From: Variovorax sp. Sphag1AA
GTDB lineage: Bacteria > Pseudomonadota > Gammaproteobacteria > Burkholderiales > Burkholderiaceae_C
Assembly: GCF_014192575.1 (NCBI RefSeq)
Contig: NZ_JACHYC010000006.1
Coordinates: 310,001-374,000, forward strand
Reading direction: 5' to 3'
DNA: 64,000 bases
The position numbers and the translations under genes are program-made. The notes below the pieces were generated by a model. It saw nothing but the letters and a program-made list of their open reading frames with translations, made no database searches and had not been told where the DNA came from. Below, piece by piece: positions 9,686 through 18,773 of the stretch. Numbering within the stretch: the stretch's first letter is position 1; each line of letters opens with the position of its first letter.

Positions 9686-10396
9686 CTGCACCTGCGTTTC
9701 GAGCTCGCGCTGCCACAGCTCGTAGCCCGCGTCGCTCGGATGGAGTCCGTCCCTGGCGTGCATGCGCCGGGGGTGGCGCGCGAAGGGATCATCCTCGCGC
9801 TCCTGATAGAGCGAGACGCAAAGCGCGCCGTTGGCCCGCGCCACCTCCGAGACGATCGCATTCAGCCTGCGCGAGCGGTAGGCCATCCACCAGTCCCACG
9901 GCGGCAGGAAAGGCCGCGCATTGCCGAGGTTGCCCGGCGGCATGAACACCACGATGCCTGCCCGCACCCGGGCGCGTTGCGCGACCCGTTCCACGGTGTG
10001 CCGCAGGTCACCGAAGCCCGTCATGCGGATCACATCGTTGCCGCCGCCGAGGACCAGCACCGCATCGAAGGGCTCGTCGCCTTCGAGCTGTGCCAGGAAG
10101 TTCTCGAAGCGCGCGCCGGGCTGCGCGTGGTTGGTCACCGTGAGCGATGGATTGGCGCGTGACAGCAGCCCCGGAAGGCTGAACTGCGGATCGCTCGCGC
10201 CGGCCCCGCTGCCGGTGCTGTCACCGATCACCAGCAGGCGCGAGCCTTCGGCCTCGGCGAATCGGTCGTACGCATGGTCACGGGCTGCCAGTTTCGCGGA
10301 CCGTGCGAGCCGGAGGGCCGCATAACCTGCCGTCCCAGCTGCAAGTCCGGCCACTAAGGACAGCCCCGTCAAAGCGGCAATGTTTGCGCGTTTCAC
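9626..10396 (-). CDS. SGNH/GDSL-family hydrolase, membrane-anchored
   Basis: Serine hydrolase of the SGNH (GDSL) superfamily, 256 aa, probably an esterase or lipase of the cell envelope; substrate unknown. A hydrophobic N-terminal segment ('ALTGLSLVAGLAAGTAGYAA') suggests a signal anchor or signal peptide. The diagnostic blocks are present: nucleophile serine in 'VIGDSTGSG', glycine/asparagine in 'LGGGNDV', and Asp/His in 'DGLHPSDAGY'. The GTG start at 10396 is chosen because AAGGAG lies 7 bases upstream; the ATG eight codons earlier lacks such a site. The 3' end runs 60 bases into the convergent helicase gene. A separate promoter must lie in 10397-10583. Confidence 0.85.
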   Translation of the reverse strand: MKRANIAALTGLSLVAGLAAGTAGYAALRLARSAKLAARDHAYDRFAEAEGSRLLVIGDSTGSGAGASDPQFSLPGLLSRANPSLTVTNHAQPGARFENFLAQLEGDEPFDAVLVLGGGNDVIRMTGFGDLRHTVERVAQRARVRAGIVVFMPPGNLGNARPFLPPWDWWMAYRSRRLNAIVSEVARANGALCVSLYQEREDDPFARHPRRMHARDGLHPSDAGYELWQRELETQVQLSAKLRKIGRTAARRGADF

Positions 10397-10583
10397 GCTC
10401 GCTCCTTGATTTCGTCTCAAAGCGTAACGGTAGCCGGATCGCGCGCACGTAGGAACCGGCCGAAAGGCCAGCCCCTGTGCGGTCGTGCAAGCGCTCGCTG
10501 ACTAAGGCCGGCTTGGTCTTCCTACTCACATGGCGCGCGTCGGGCCAACCATGAAGCACCTCATCCACAGAAGGAGTTGCACC

Positions 10584-10895
10584 ATGCCAAGAGGTGACAA
10601 GTCGTCGTACACCGACAAGCAGAAGCGTCAGGCCGAACACATCGAAAAGGGCTACGAGCATCGCGGTGTGGCGAAGGGCGAGGCCGAACGTCGCGCCTGG
10701 GCGACGGTGAATGCGGAAACCGGTGGCGGCAAGAAGAGCGGCTCCGGCCGCGGCAAGGCCGAGAACCACGCGCCGGCCCACAAGGGTGGACGCCTGGGCG
10801 GCGCCGCCTCCGCATCGCGCAGTGCCGCCGAGCGCTCCGCCTCCGCGAAGAAGGCCGCCGCCACGCGCAAGCGCAACGCCGAGCACCGGGGCTGA
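10584..10895 (+). CDS. Small basic conserved protein (often labelled plasmid stabilization protein)
   Basis: A 103-residue, very basic, low-complexity protein. The N-terminal half ('SSYTDKQKRQAEHIEKGYE', then an 'AERRAWATVN' motif) is a widely conserved bacterial domain, frequently labelled plasmid stabilization protein by automatic pipelines without experimental support. The C-terminal half is rich in Lys, Arg, Ala, Gly and Ser and resembles histone-H1-like tails, so nucleic-acid binding is plausible (inference). The ATG at 10584 has a strong AGAAGGAG site; an in-frame ATG at 10530 has none. It stands alone, convergent with the next small gene. Confidence 0.8.
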   Translation: MPRGDKSSYTDKQKRQAEHIEKGYEHRGVAKGEAERRAWATVNAETGGGKKSGSGRGKAENHAPAHKGGRLGGAASASRSAAERSASAKKAAATRKRNAEHRG

Positions 10896-10906
10896 GTGCC
10901 GCCCGC

Positions 10907-11092
10907 TCAGGCGGTGTCGGCGTCTCGGCGCTTGACGACCTCGCTGAGCTGCAGCTCGATGCGAAACAGCCGTTCGTTAAGGATGGCGGTCTGTAGCCGC
11001 AGCGCCTCGATGATTGCGCCGGTCTGCGGATCGGCGGCGTTGGTCGATAGCTGCTGCAGTTCGTGCAGCTTGTTGCGCAGCTCATTGCTCAT
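10907..11092 (-). CDS. Small conserved coiled-coil protein, function unknown
   Basis: A 61-residue acidic helical protein with two stretches of spaced Leu/Ile residues ('LRNKLHELQQLS', 'LRLQTAILNERLFRIELQL') that look like a coiled coil or helical hairpin. It has no signal peptide or membrane segment. An excellent AAGGAGG ribosome-binding site precedes the ATG, which supports a real gene despite the small size. No family is recognised. It lies just upstream, on the same strand, of nothing related; the cytochrome gene follows from its own upstream operon. Confidence 0.65.
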   Translation of the reverse strand: MSNELRNKLHELQQLSTNAADPQTGAIIEALRLQTAILNERLFRIELQLSEVVKRRDADTA

Positions 11093-11154
11093 GGCGGGCC
11101 TCCTTGGGGCAATGGTCTGGATCGTAGGGCCGCGAGCCGATTGAGCAAGAGCCT

Positions 11155-12066
11155 TCAGCCGTGCGGCATCGGCTGCAAGGTCTTCAGGTACAGGAACAGC
11201 GCCCGCACGTCGGTATCGCTCATCTCGCGCAGCGAGCCGAAGGGCATGACCTTCACCGCCGTGCCGTCCGGTCGGTTCCCGGTCTTGAACAGGTGCGCGA
11301 AGGCTTCAGCGTCGGGGTAGCGCGTCATCACCGTGCCTTCGCCCGGCGTGAGGTTCGCCGCGGGCGGCCAGTCGGGCGGGCCGCCGGGGATCTTTCCGCC
11401 GGCGAGCTTCGCCCCGTGGCAGCCGAGGCACATGTTGGCGACATAGGCGCCGTGCGTCGTGGTCACGCCATCGGGGACGGGTTGCTCGGGCGGGCGCGTG
11501 TGGTCGATCTTCGCGGCCGCGTCGCGGATCATTCCGAAGCCGTAGAGGACGCGTACCGGCAGCGGGAGTTCGAGCACCGGGCCACCGCCGGGTACCGGCG
11601 CGATCTGGCGCAGGTAGGCCACGAGCGAAGCGAGGTCGTCGTCGGTGAAGCGGTTGTAGTCCTCGCTCGGCATGACCATCAGCGCGCGCCCTTGCGGATT
11701 GACACCGTGGCGGATCGTTCGCTCCCAGTCCGCCGGTGTGTACCCGACGACGACGCTGCCCGGGCCGGGGCTGATGTTCGGTCCCGCGATGCGCAGGCCT
11801 TTGCCGTCATCGACGAACGTGGCGCCGCCTCCGTTGGCGCCATGGCAGTCGACGCAACCGCGCGAGGCGAAGAGATAGCGTCCGCGCTCCACGGCCGCTG
11901 CGTCATTGCGGAACGGCACGCCGTTTACCGCGACATCGACTTTGCGCTGCATCTTCGCGCGCCCGATCTGGTCCCCCGCGAAGATCGCGATCGCTGCCAG
12001 TGCAATCAGCGCGACGAGCGCGATGACGATGCGCTTGAGCCAGCGGCTGCCCTTCGCGCCGGTCAT
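11155..12066 (-). CDS. Di-haem cytochrome c, membrane-anchored
   Basis: Periplasmic electron carrier of 303 residues. One N-terminal hydrophobic helix ('IVIALVALIALAAIAIFAG') anchors or exports the protein. Two haem-attachment motifs are present, 'CVDCH' and 'CLGCH', each in its own cytochrome-c fold, with methionines in 'MVMPS' and 'KVMPFG' as candidate distal ligands. This architecture matches the cytochrome subunits of alcohol or aldehyde dehydrogenases and related systems. The ATG overlaps the stop codon of the upstream dioxygenase gene (ATGA), so the two are translated together. The specific partner oxidase or dehydrogenase is not visible. Confidence 0.88.
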   Translation of the reverse strand: MTGAKGSRWLKRIVIALVALIALAAIAIFAGDQIGRAKMQRKVDVAVNGVPFRNDAAAVERGRYLFASRGCVDCHGANGGGATFVDDGKGLRIAGPNISPGPGSVVVGYTPADWERTIRHGVNPQGRALMVMPSEDYNRFTDDDLASLVAYLRQIAPVPGGGPVLELPLPVRVLYGFGMIRDAAAKIDHTRPPEQPVPDGVTTTHGAYVANMCLGCHGAKLAGGKIPGGPPDWPPAANLTPGEGTVMTRYPDAEAFAHLFKTGNRPDGTAVKVMPFGSLREMSDTDVRALFLYLKTLQPMPHG

Positions 12067-13019
12067 GCCATCTCCTTCGTCTGTCGGGCCCCGCCGGACA
12101 TCTTCTGTGCGATCAAGCCGGCCGCCATCTTCAGCTGCAGGCGCAGCCTGGGCTTGTGGCCCCAGGTGCTCGTGACGTCGGTGTGATGCGTCTCCCAGCC
12201 TTCAGGGTTGATCGACTGCGTGCCGGCGCCGATCTCGAAATCGAAGCCCGATGGCGTTTCGCCGTAGAACGAGAACGTGCTGTCCGGCGCAGGATGCTGT
12301 CCGAGCTCCAGGCTCAGCGGCACCTTGTGAAGACGCGCGCGCTCGAAGGCGAGGCCGATATCGCACAGGCGCTCGGCCTGCAGCATGAAGTGATGCATGC
12401 GCTTGCGCAGCGGCATGTCGAAGAGCGCCAGCGAATGGTGCCGCTGGTTGCAGTGCAGGAACACGCCGCGGATGTCCATCGGGCCGACGCGGGTGGCGAG
12501 CCGCTCGGTCACGCCGAAGCCGAGCAGGTCGACGTAGAACGCTTCCATGCGTTCGATGTCATGCGACACGAGCACCGCATGGCCAAGGCCGAGATCGCCG
12601 GTGCGGAAGCCCTCGGGGAAGGCTGCGGACTTGAATGAAGCGGCCGCACGTTCGGGGCCGGTGAATAGCTCGACGGCGTTGCCGCATGGATCGATGCAGC
12701 GATGCAGCCGCTGCACGCGGCGCGCCTGGCAAAGTGTTGCGTCACCCGTCTCTACCGTGCAGCCCGCGGCGTGCAGACGACGTACCAGCCGATCGAGCAC
12801 GTCTTCGCTGGCGCATTGCAGACCCAGCGCTGCCAGGTCGTCGGCGGCGCCTTCGCGCACGATCAGGCGCTGGGCGGCATCGTCGAGTTGCCAGCCCATG
12901 CTGCCGTCCGCATTGGCGACCGGCGCCGGAAGACCCAGCATGTGTTCGCAGAAGGCGGTCCATCGCACGGGACGGCGCACTTCGAAGACCAGATAGCCGA
13001 GGCGGAGATCGGGAGACAT
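12063..13019 (-). CDS. Extradiol ring-cleavage dioxygenase-like (VOC fold)
   Basis: Type I extradiol dioxygenase relative of 318 residues built from two vicinal-oxygen-chelate modules. Active-site residues of the BphC family can be placed: metal ligands H147 ('LGHAVL'), H210 ('MHHFML') and E262 ('GFDFEIG'), the acid/base His in 'QRHHSLALF' (H194/H195), and Tyr in 'FYGETPSGFD'. These support Fe(II)-dependent cleavage of a catechol-type ring, perhaps from aromatic or steroid breakdown (inference). No other catabolic genes are adjacent. It is the first gene of a two-gene operon with the di-haem cytochrome (4-base overlap), divergent from a TetR regulator, which probably controls it. Confidence 0.85.
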   Translation of the reverse strand: MSPDLRLGYLVFEVRRPVRWTAFCEHMLGLPAPVANADGSMGWQLDDAAQRLIVREGAADDLAALGLQCASEDVLDRLVRRLHAAGCTVETGDATLCQARRVQRLHRCIDPCGNAVELFTGPERAAASFKSAAFPEGFRTGDLGLGHAVLVSHDIERMEAFYVDLLGFGVTERLATRVGPMDIRGVFLHCNQRHHSLALFDMPLRKRMHHFMLQAERLCDIGLAFERARLHKVPLSLELGQHPAPDSTFSFYGETPSGFDFEIGAGTQSINPEGWETHHTDVTSTWGHKPRLRLQLKMAAGLIAQKMSGGARQTKEMA

Positions 13020-13048
13020 GGCAAACTCCTCTTCAAATGGGTGGTTCG

Positions 13049-13060
13049 TTCAAAATTGAA
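13049..13060. promoter_or_regulatory. Candidate operator, TTCAA-AA-TTGAA dyad
   Basis: A perfect 5-bp inverted repeat with a 2-base spacer lies in the 55-base gap between the dioxygenase operon and the divergent TetR gene. TetR-family regulators commonly bind such dyads in the shared promoter. Short, so it could be chance. Confidence 0.4.
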
Positions 13061-13074
13061 TGCGGCGTGCAAAA

Positions 13075-13812
13075 ATGGATGATCTCGTGAATTTTGGTGC
13101 TGGGTCAATAGCACCTTTGCCAGAGGCCCTGGCCGAAAGTGTGTGGCGCGCGCGTCCCGGCCTGCTCAAGCGCGAGCGCACCCGGGTGCAGCTCGTTCAG
13201 GCGGCGATCCGGGTCTTCGGATCGCGTGGCTATGTCGATGCGACGATGCAGGAGATCGCCGCGGTCGCGGGTGTGACGACTGGCACCGTCTACAACCACT
13301 TCAACACCAAGGAGGATGTTGCGCGCGGTGTTGCGATGCTGTTGGCCGACACCCTGTGCCGGCGCATCACCGAAAGTCAGCAAGGCGTGGCCGAAGGCGC
13401 GCAGCGCATGGCGATCGGCATACAGCGCTACATCTGGCTTGCCGAGCAAAGCCCTCAATGGGCGCTGATGCTGATGGAGGTTTCGGTGGCCGCGCCCGAA
13501 ATGCTGACGGAGATCCGCGACTACGTGCTGGCTGACCTTCGCGTGGGCGTGAAGCAGAAGGCGTTCCGCGTGCCGAGCGAGGCGGCGGCGATGGACATGA
13601 TCAACGGCACGGTGCAGCAGGCGATGCGCTCCGTGGCCCTCGGTGGCGCGTCGGACAAGCATGGGCGCGACGTGGCGACCTGTCTCCTGCGTGGATTGGG
13701 CATGGACTGGGCCGCGGCGAAGCAAGTGGCATCCCGGCCGCTGCCGGCCTTTCCGCCGATGGAGGCGGTCGGGGCGCCTGTCGCCAGGAAGGCGACGCGC
13801 AAAAGGGCCTAG
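13075..13812 (+). CDS. TetR-family transcriptional regulator
   Basis: A 245-residue regulator. Residues ~32-80 form the TetR DNA-binding domain, with the helix-turn-helix in 'MQEIAAVAGVTTGTVYNHFNTKEDV'-like sequence (13246-13320). The rest is a helical ligand-binding and dimerisation domain; the last ~15 residues are basic. It is divergent from the dioxygenase-cytochrome operon with two inverted repeats nearby, so local repression of that operon is the simplest role (inference). The ATG at 13075 is used; an upstream in-frame start at 13060 and a downstream GTG at 13141 remain possible. It converges with the next gene, overlapping by 4 bases. Confidence 0.88.
   Translation: MDDLVNFGAGSIAPLPEALAESVWRARPGLLKRERTRVQLVQAAIRVFGSRGYVDATMQEIAAVAGVTTGTVYNHFNTKEDVARGVAMLLADTLCRRITESQQGVAEGAQRMAIGIQRYIWLAEQSPQWALMLMEVSVAAPEMLTEIRDYVLADLRVGVKQKAFRVPSEAAAMDMINGTVQQAMRSVALGGASDKHGRDVATCLLRGLGMDWAAAKQVASRPLPAFPPMEAVGAPVARKATRKRA
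13096..13115. promoter_or_regulatory. Second dyad near TetR start, GGTGCT-N8-AGCACC
   Basis: A perfect 6-bp inverted repeat spans the first codons of the called TetR gene. It would be a natural operator if the true TetR start were further downstream, for example GTG at 13141. Candidate only. Confidence 0.35.
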
Positions 13813-14138
13813 CCAAGACCGTCGATCGGTTCGTCGAACGACGGATCGCGCCAGTTCAGCAGCTCGGCGAGGCGTCGCGTGACCCATTGCGCCTCGGCGG
13901 GCGAGAAGCCTGATCCGGCCGCCGCGAGACCTGCGTGGATCTTCGCAAGGATCTCCTCCTCGGACGGCACCGCGACGTGATGGAGCGTCAGCGCCTGCTG
14001 CACGAGATGGTTGGCCAGGTCCTCGCAGACCTCGTAGCGCTCCCGCACCACGGCGAGGGGCTCCGAGAGGCGCTGCCGTCGATCGGTGTAGATCGCGAAG
14101 AACGACGGCGGAATGTCGATCTGGTAGTCGTCGGACAT
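13809..14138 (-). CDS. Conserved small protein of Burkholderiales, function unknown
   Basis: A 109-residue acidic soluble protein beginning 'MSDDYQIDIPPSF'. Proteins of this type are common in Comamonadaceae and are often labelled 'ATPase with chaperone activity', but no ATP-binding motif is visible here, so that label is not supported. The sequence is predicted helical, with 'ERYEVCEDLANHLVQQA' and a C-terminal 'TRRLAELLNW'. The ATG at 14138 fits the family N-terminus better than the upstream in-frame start at 14207, which lies beyond the terminator hairpin. It overlaps the end of the TetR gene by 4 bases. Confidence 0.7.
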   Translation of the reverse strand: MSDDYQIDIPPSFFAIYTDRRQRLSEPLAVVRERYEVCEDLANHLVQQALTLHHVAVPSEEEILAKIHAGLAAAGSGFSPAEAQWVTRRLAELLNWRDPSFDEPIDGLG

Positions 14139-14154
14139 GTGCTGCGGAAGCTCC

Positions 14155-14181
14155 AAAAGAAAACGCGCCCGGAGGCGCGTT
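14155..14181 (-). terminator. Rho-independent terminator (minus strand)
   Basis: AACGCGCC (14162-14169), loop CGGA, GGCGCGTT (14174-14181). Read on the minus strand it is followed by TTTTCTTTT. It ends transcription of the 56-residue gene upstream and lies just before the start of the 109-residue gene. Confidence 0.8.
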
Positions 14182-14231
14182 CTGCGATGTTCAGCGGGTG
14201 CCGGCACACACGCGCCGGACCGGCGAAACGA

Positions 14232-14402
14232 TCAGCCGCCCTTCTTGGCGCGCTTGCCGGGGTTCTTCTTGCTGCGCGTCGCGGTGCCGCGCTCGAGGCT
14301 CACCTTCTGGCCGCCACCCATCTTGGGCAGGCTGTAGCCGGGCATCGGAACGGGCTTGGGAGAAGCCTTGCGGTCGGCTTCGGTGCGGATTTTGTTGGAC
14401 AT
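14232..14402 (-). CDS. Short very basic protein, 56 aa
   Basis: An open frame of 56 residues starting 'MSNKIRTEADRKASPK' and ending in a lysine/arginine-rich tail ('SKKNPGKRAKKGG'). It has a clear stop, a terminator directly downstream, and lies 37 bases after dbpA on the same strand, so it may be cotranscribed with the infA-dbpA unit. Proteins of similar size and composition follow RNA helicase genes in other Burkholderiales (recollection, not checked). RNA or ribosome binding would fit the charge, but no function is established. The ribosome-binding site is weak. Confidence 0.6.
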   Translation of the reverse strand: MSNKIRTEADRKASPKPVPMPGYSLPKMGGGQKVSLERGTATRSKKNPGKRAKKGG

Positions 14403-14438
14403 GGAAAGCTCTGGTTGATGAGAAAGCGAAAAGCGTAA

Positions 14439-15852
<1,414 letters not shown>

Positions 15853-15878
<26 letters not shown>

Positions 15879-16119
15879 CCACCGGCGGAGGACCGCGGCG
15901 TTCCAGGTGACGGAACGTAATGCGGCCCTTCGTCAGGTCGTAGGGCGAGAGTTCGAGCGAGACCTTGTCGCCGGCAAGGATGCGGATGTGGTGCTTGCGC
16001 ATCTTGCCGCCGCTGTAGGCGATCAGCTGATGGCCGTTGTCGAGGGTCACGCGGTAGCGGGAGTCGGGCAGCACTTCGGTGACTGCGCCGTTCATTTCGA
16101 TCAGTTCTTCCTTGGGCAT
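15853..16119 (-). CDS. infA: Translation initiation factor IF-1, long paralogue
   Basis: Ribosomal A-site binding initiation factor with the S1/OB fold ('MPKEELIEMNGAVTEVLPDSRY' region, 'KMRKHHIRILAGDKV', 'DLTKGRITFRH'). At 88 residues it is longer than the standard 72; the extra C-terminal tail is proline/glycine/arginine-rich. Such long copies occur in Burkholderiales beside a standard IF-1 encoded in the ribosomal protein operon, so this is probably a second copy (inference, as the rest of the genome is not seen). AAAGGT precedes the ATG. It is the first gene of an operon with dbpA, a pairing that suggests cold-shock or ribosome-assembly control. Confidence 0.92.
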
Positions 16120-16500
16120 GAATTACCTTTGAATGGTTGTCGTGATTGGACAGGAAAACGGTCGGCCGGTTCAAGCGTGGCCCGGCCGGGGCCATGCGCG
16201 CCCTCCGAAGCGGACTGAGCGCCGTTCGCTTCAACAAGGTACGAAGGCAGTGAGCGGAGCGAGCCGGTCTGGACATCCAGGGGTCTCGCGGTTTCGAACC
16301 GAATGCGAACCCTGCCGGCGATCTGACGAAATGCTTCGTCGCGGTATCGAAGTGAACCCGGCATTCTACTCGACTGGCATAACTGTTGCTTGGAAGGGCG
16401 CCCTCGCCCGGCTGCCGATGAGCGCCGGCAGCCGGCGCGGGCTTGCGGGCGGCGCCCCGGCGGCGCACCATGGGGGACCATCGTTCCAAGGAGCGCGGTC
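16120..16500. other. Intergenic region, long infA leader
   Basis: A 381-base stretch without a credible gene between divergent infA and the HtrA-like gene. On the minus strand a TAGAAT -10-like box (16363-16368) would give a leader of about 240 bases before infA; a clear -35 is not visible. Within the putative leader is a perfect hairpin, GACGAA-ATGC-TTCGTC (16325-16340). Long structured leaders are typical of cold-shock genes. The right part (16390-16490) is GC-rich and repetitive in GCCGGC-type words and carries AAGGAG for the plus-strand gene. Confidence 0.4.
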
Positions 16501-17544
16501 ATGCGAACGCAAGGATCAATCGTTCGATGGCTCGGCAGTGTTGTCGTATGCATGGCCGCGCTGCTCGGCCTCTCGGCAATGGCTGCGACGCCGGCCGACA
16601 CCGCGGCGATGAACGCGCAGGTACGTGCGCTCAAGCGGGCCGGCGATGCGGTGGTGGCGCTCAATGTCACGGCGACCGAAGGCGCGACGTCCGCCGAGAG
16701 CCTCGGCCAGCGGCGTTCGGGCTCGGGCGTGGTGATCGGGCAGGACGGGTTGATCCTCACCATCGGCTACCTGCTGCTGGAGGCGGAAACCATCGAAGTG
16801 GTCACCCAGGACGACCGCGTGCTGCCGGCGCGGGAAGTCGCCTATGACCTCGCGACCGGCTTCGGCCTCATCCGCCCCCTGGTGCCACTTCGGGGCATCG
16901 AGCCGGTGCCGATGGCCGGCGTCGCCAGCCTGAAGGAGGGAGAGCCGCTGCTCGTCGCCACCGGCAGCAGTCGCGGCACAGAGGTGGGCTTCACCCGGCT
17001 GGTCGCGACGCGACCGTTCTCGGGCTACTGGGAATACCACATCGAAAGCGCGATCTTCACCAGCCCACCCGTGGCCAATCACAGCGGGGCCGCGCTCTTC
17101 AATAGCCGCGGCGAGCTGCTCGGCATCGGCAGCCTCTTCGTGCTCGAGGCGGCAGGTCCGGAGCGCACGCTGCCGGGGAACATGTTCGTGCCGGTCGATC
17201 TGCTGCGGCCGGTTCTGACGGAGCTCCAGGCCAATGGCCGCACGCGCGCAAGCATCCGGCCGTGGCTTGGGGTCTCGTCGTCCGAGCGCGACGGGCATGT
17301 GGAGATCGTGCGTGTCGACCGCGCGGGGCCGGCCATCGAAGCCGGCCTGCGCCCCGGCGATGTGGTGCTGGAGATCGACGGCATCGAGGTCACGACGCTC
17401 GAGGCCTTCTACAAGCAGCTCTGGAAGCGATCGGTCGCCGAAGGCGACGTCGAGCTCACGGTGCAACAGGGCTCGGAAGTGCGCAAGATCAAGGTGCACT
17501 CGATCGACCGCATGCAGACGCTCCGCAAGCCCGAAGGCATCTGA
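16501..17544 (+). CDS. HtrA-like S1C protein with PDZ domain, degenerate catalytic triad
   Basis: Exported protein of 347 residues with an N-terminal signal peptide ending near 'LSAMAA'. Residues ~40-230 have the trypsin-like HtrA fold ('RRSGSGVVIGQDGLILT'), and residues ~260-345 form a PDZ domain ('IEAGLRPGDVVLEIDG'). The catalytic triad is broken: the His position ('LTNxH' in HtrA) is Tyr90 in 'LTIGYLL', the Asp position is Gly120 in 'DLATGFGLI', and only the serine survives (S195 in 'ANHSGAAL', with GNSGG lost). It is therefore probably a non-proteolytic chaperone or binding protein. The ATG at 16501 has AAGGAG upstream. No partner is adjacent. Confidence 0.85.
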   Translation: MRTQGSIVRWLGSVVVCMAALLGLSAMAATPADTAAMNAQVRALKRAGDAVVALNVTATEGATSAESLGQRRSGSGVVIGQDGLILTIGYLLLEAETIEVVTQDDRVLPAREVAYDLATGFGLIRPLVPLRGIEPVPMAGVASLKEGEPLLVATGSSRGTEVGFTRLVATRPFSGYWEYHIESAIFTSPPVANHSGAALFNSRGELLGIGSLFVLEAAGPERTLPGNMFVPVDLLRPVLTELQANGRTRASIRPWLGVSSSERDGHVEIVRVDRAGPAIEAGLRPGDVVLEIDGIEVTTLEAFYKQLWKRSVAEGDVELTVQQGSEVRKIKVHSIDRMQTLRKPEGI

Positions 17545-17553
17545 CGCGCGCAG

Positions 17554-18609
17554 TCAGCCGATTCCGAGCATCTTCTTGTTGGCCGCCGTGTTGACGCCGC
17601 CGCCGGCGAAGTCATCGAAGGCGCGGTCCGCCACGCGGATGATGTGGCTCGCAATGAACTCGGCGCCTTCGCGCGCACCGTCCTCGGGGTGCTTGAGGCA
17701 GCACTCCCATTCGAGCACCGCCCAGCCGGGGAAGTCATAGGCGGCCATCTTCGAGAAGATCGCGCCGAAGTCCACCTGCCCGTCGCCGAGCGAACGGAAG
17801 CGGCCCGCGCGGTTCAGCCAGGACTGGAAGCCGCCGTAGACGCCCTGCTTGCCGGTCGGATTGAACTCCGCATCCTTCACGTGGAAGATCTTGATCCGCT
17901 CGTGATAGTGGTCGATGTAGTCGAGGTAGTTGAGCTGCTGCAGCACGAAGTGGCTCGGGTCGTAGAGCAGGCAGGCACGCGGATGGTTGTTCACCCGCTC
18001 GAGGAACATCTCGTAGGTCACGCCGTCGTGCAGGTCCTCGCCGGGATGGATCTCATAGCAGACGTCGACGCCGACTTCGTCGAAGCGGTCGAGGATCGGC
18101 TTCCAGCGGCGTGCGAGTTCGTCGAACGCTTCTTCGATGAGGCCAGGCGGACGCGGCGGCCATGAATAGAGGTACGGCCAGGCGAGCGCGCCCGAGAAGG
18201 TCGCATGCGCAGTCAACCCCAGGTTGGCCGAAGCCTGCGCGGCGAAGTGCAGTTGTTCGACCGCCCATTTCTGACGTTTGACCGGATCGTTGCGGACTTC
18301 CGGCGCGGCGAAGCCGTCGAAGCCTGCGTCGTAGGCGGGATGCACCGCGATGAGTTGCCCTTGGAGGTGCGTCGAAAGTTCGGTGATCTCCAGGCCGTGC
18401 CCGGCCAGTGTGCCCTTCACTTCGTCGCAGTAGGTCTTGCTCTCCGCAGCTTTCTTCAGATCGAAGAGCCTGCCATCCCAGCTCGGGATCTGCACGCCCT
18501 TGTAGCCGAGGCCCGCGGCCCAGCCGGCGATGGCGTCGAGGGAGTTGAAGGGCGCTTCATCGCCCGCAAACTGGGCCAGGAAGATTGCCGGCCCCTTGAT
18601 GGTCTTCAT
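17554..18609 (-). CDS. Sugar phosphate isomerase/epimerase family TIM-barrel protein
   Basis: A 351-residue member of the xylose-isomerase-like (AP endonuclease family 2) TIM-barrel superfamily. Metal-site residues typical of the family are visible: Glu/His in 'VCYEIHPGEDLHDG', Asp/His in 'LLYDPSHFVLQ', His/Asp in 'IFHVKDAEF', and 'VLEWECC'. It probably isomerises or epimerises a sugar or inositol derivative with a divalent metal. Relatives usually sit next to Gfo/Idh/MocA oxidoreductases, but none is here. AGGAGA lies upstream of the ATG at 18609. It is divergent from the amidohydrolase-like gene. Confidence 0.85.
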   Translation of the reverse strand: MKTIKGPAIFLAQFAGDEAPFNSLDAIAGWAAGLGYKGVQIPSWDGRLFDLKKAAESKTYCDEVKGTLAGHGLEITELSTHLQGQLIAVHPAYDAGFDGFAAPEVRNDPVKRQKWAVEQLHFAAQASANLGLTAHATFSGALAWPYLYSWPPRPPGLIEEAFDELARRWKPILDRFDEVGVDVCYEIHPGEDLHDGVTYEMFLERVNNHPRACLLYDPSHFVLQQLNYLDYIDHYHERIKIFHVKDAEFNPTGKQGVYGGFQSWLNRAGRFRSLGDGQVDFGAIFSKMAAYDFPGWAVLEWECCLKHPEDGAREGAEFIASHIIRVADRAFDDFAGGGVNTAANKKMLGIG

Positions 18610-18773
18610 CGTTTGTCTCCTGCGTTGGGCTCGCGATGATGCCATTGCGGGCGCATTGCGAGCGTCGTCCGACTTCGCCTTGCGGTCATCGCCGCCGTGC
18701 AGCGGTCGCAGAATCGTTTCAGAATGAACGCCAAGTCAACAGCGTGGCTCAGCCACACGTTTCCCGGAATACG

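Noticed and set aside
10584..10895. 'Plasmid stabilization' gene as a sign of a toxin-antitoxin or plasmid origin
   Set aside because: No toxin or antitoxin partner is adjacent and the label for this family is unsupported; chromosomal housekeeping genes surround it.
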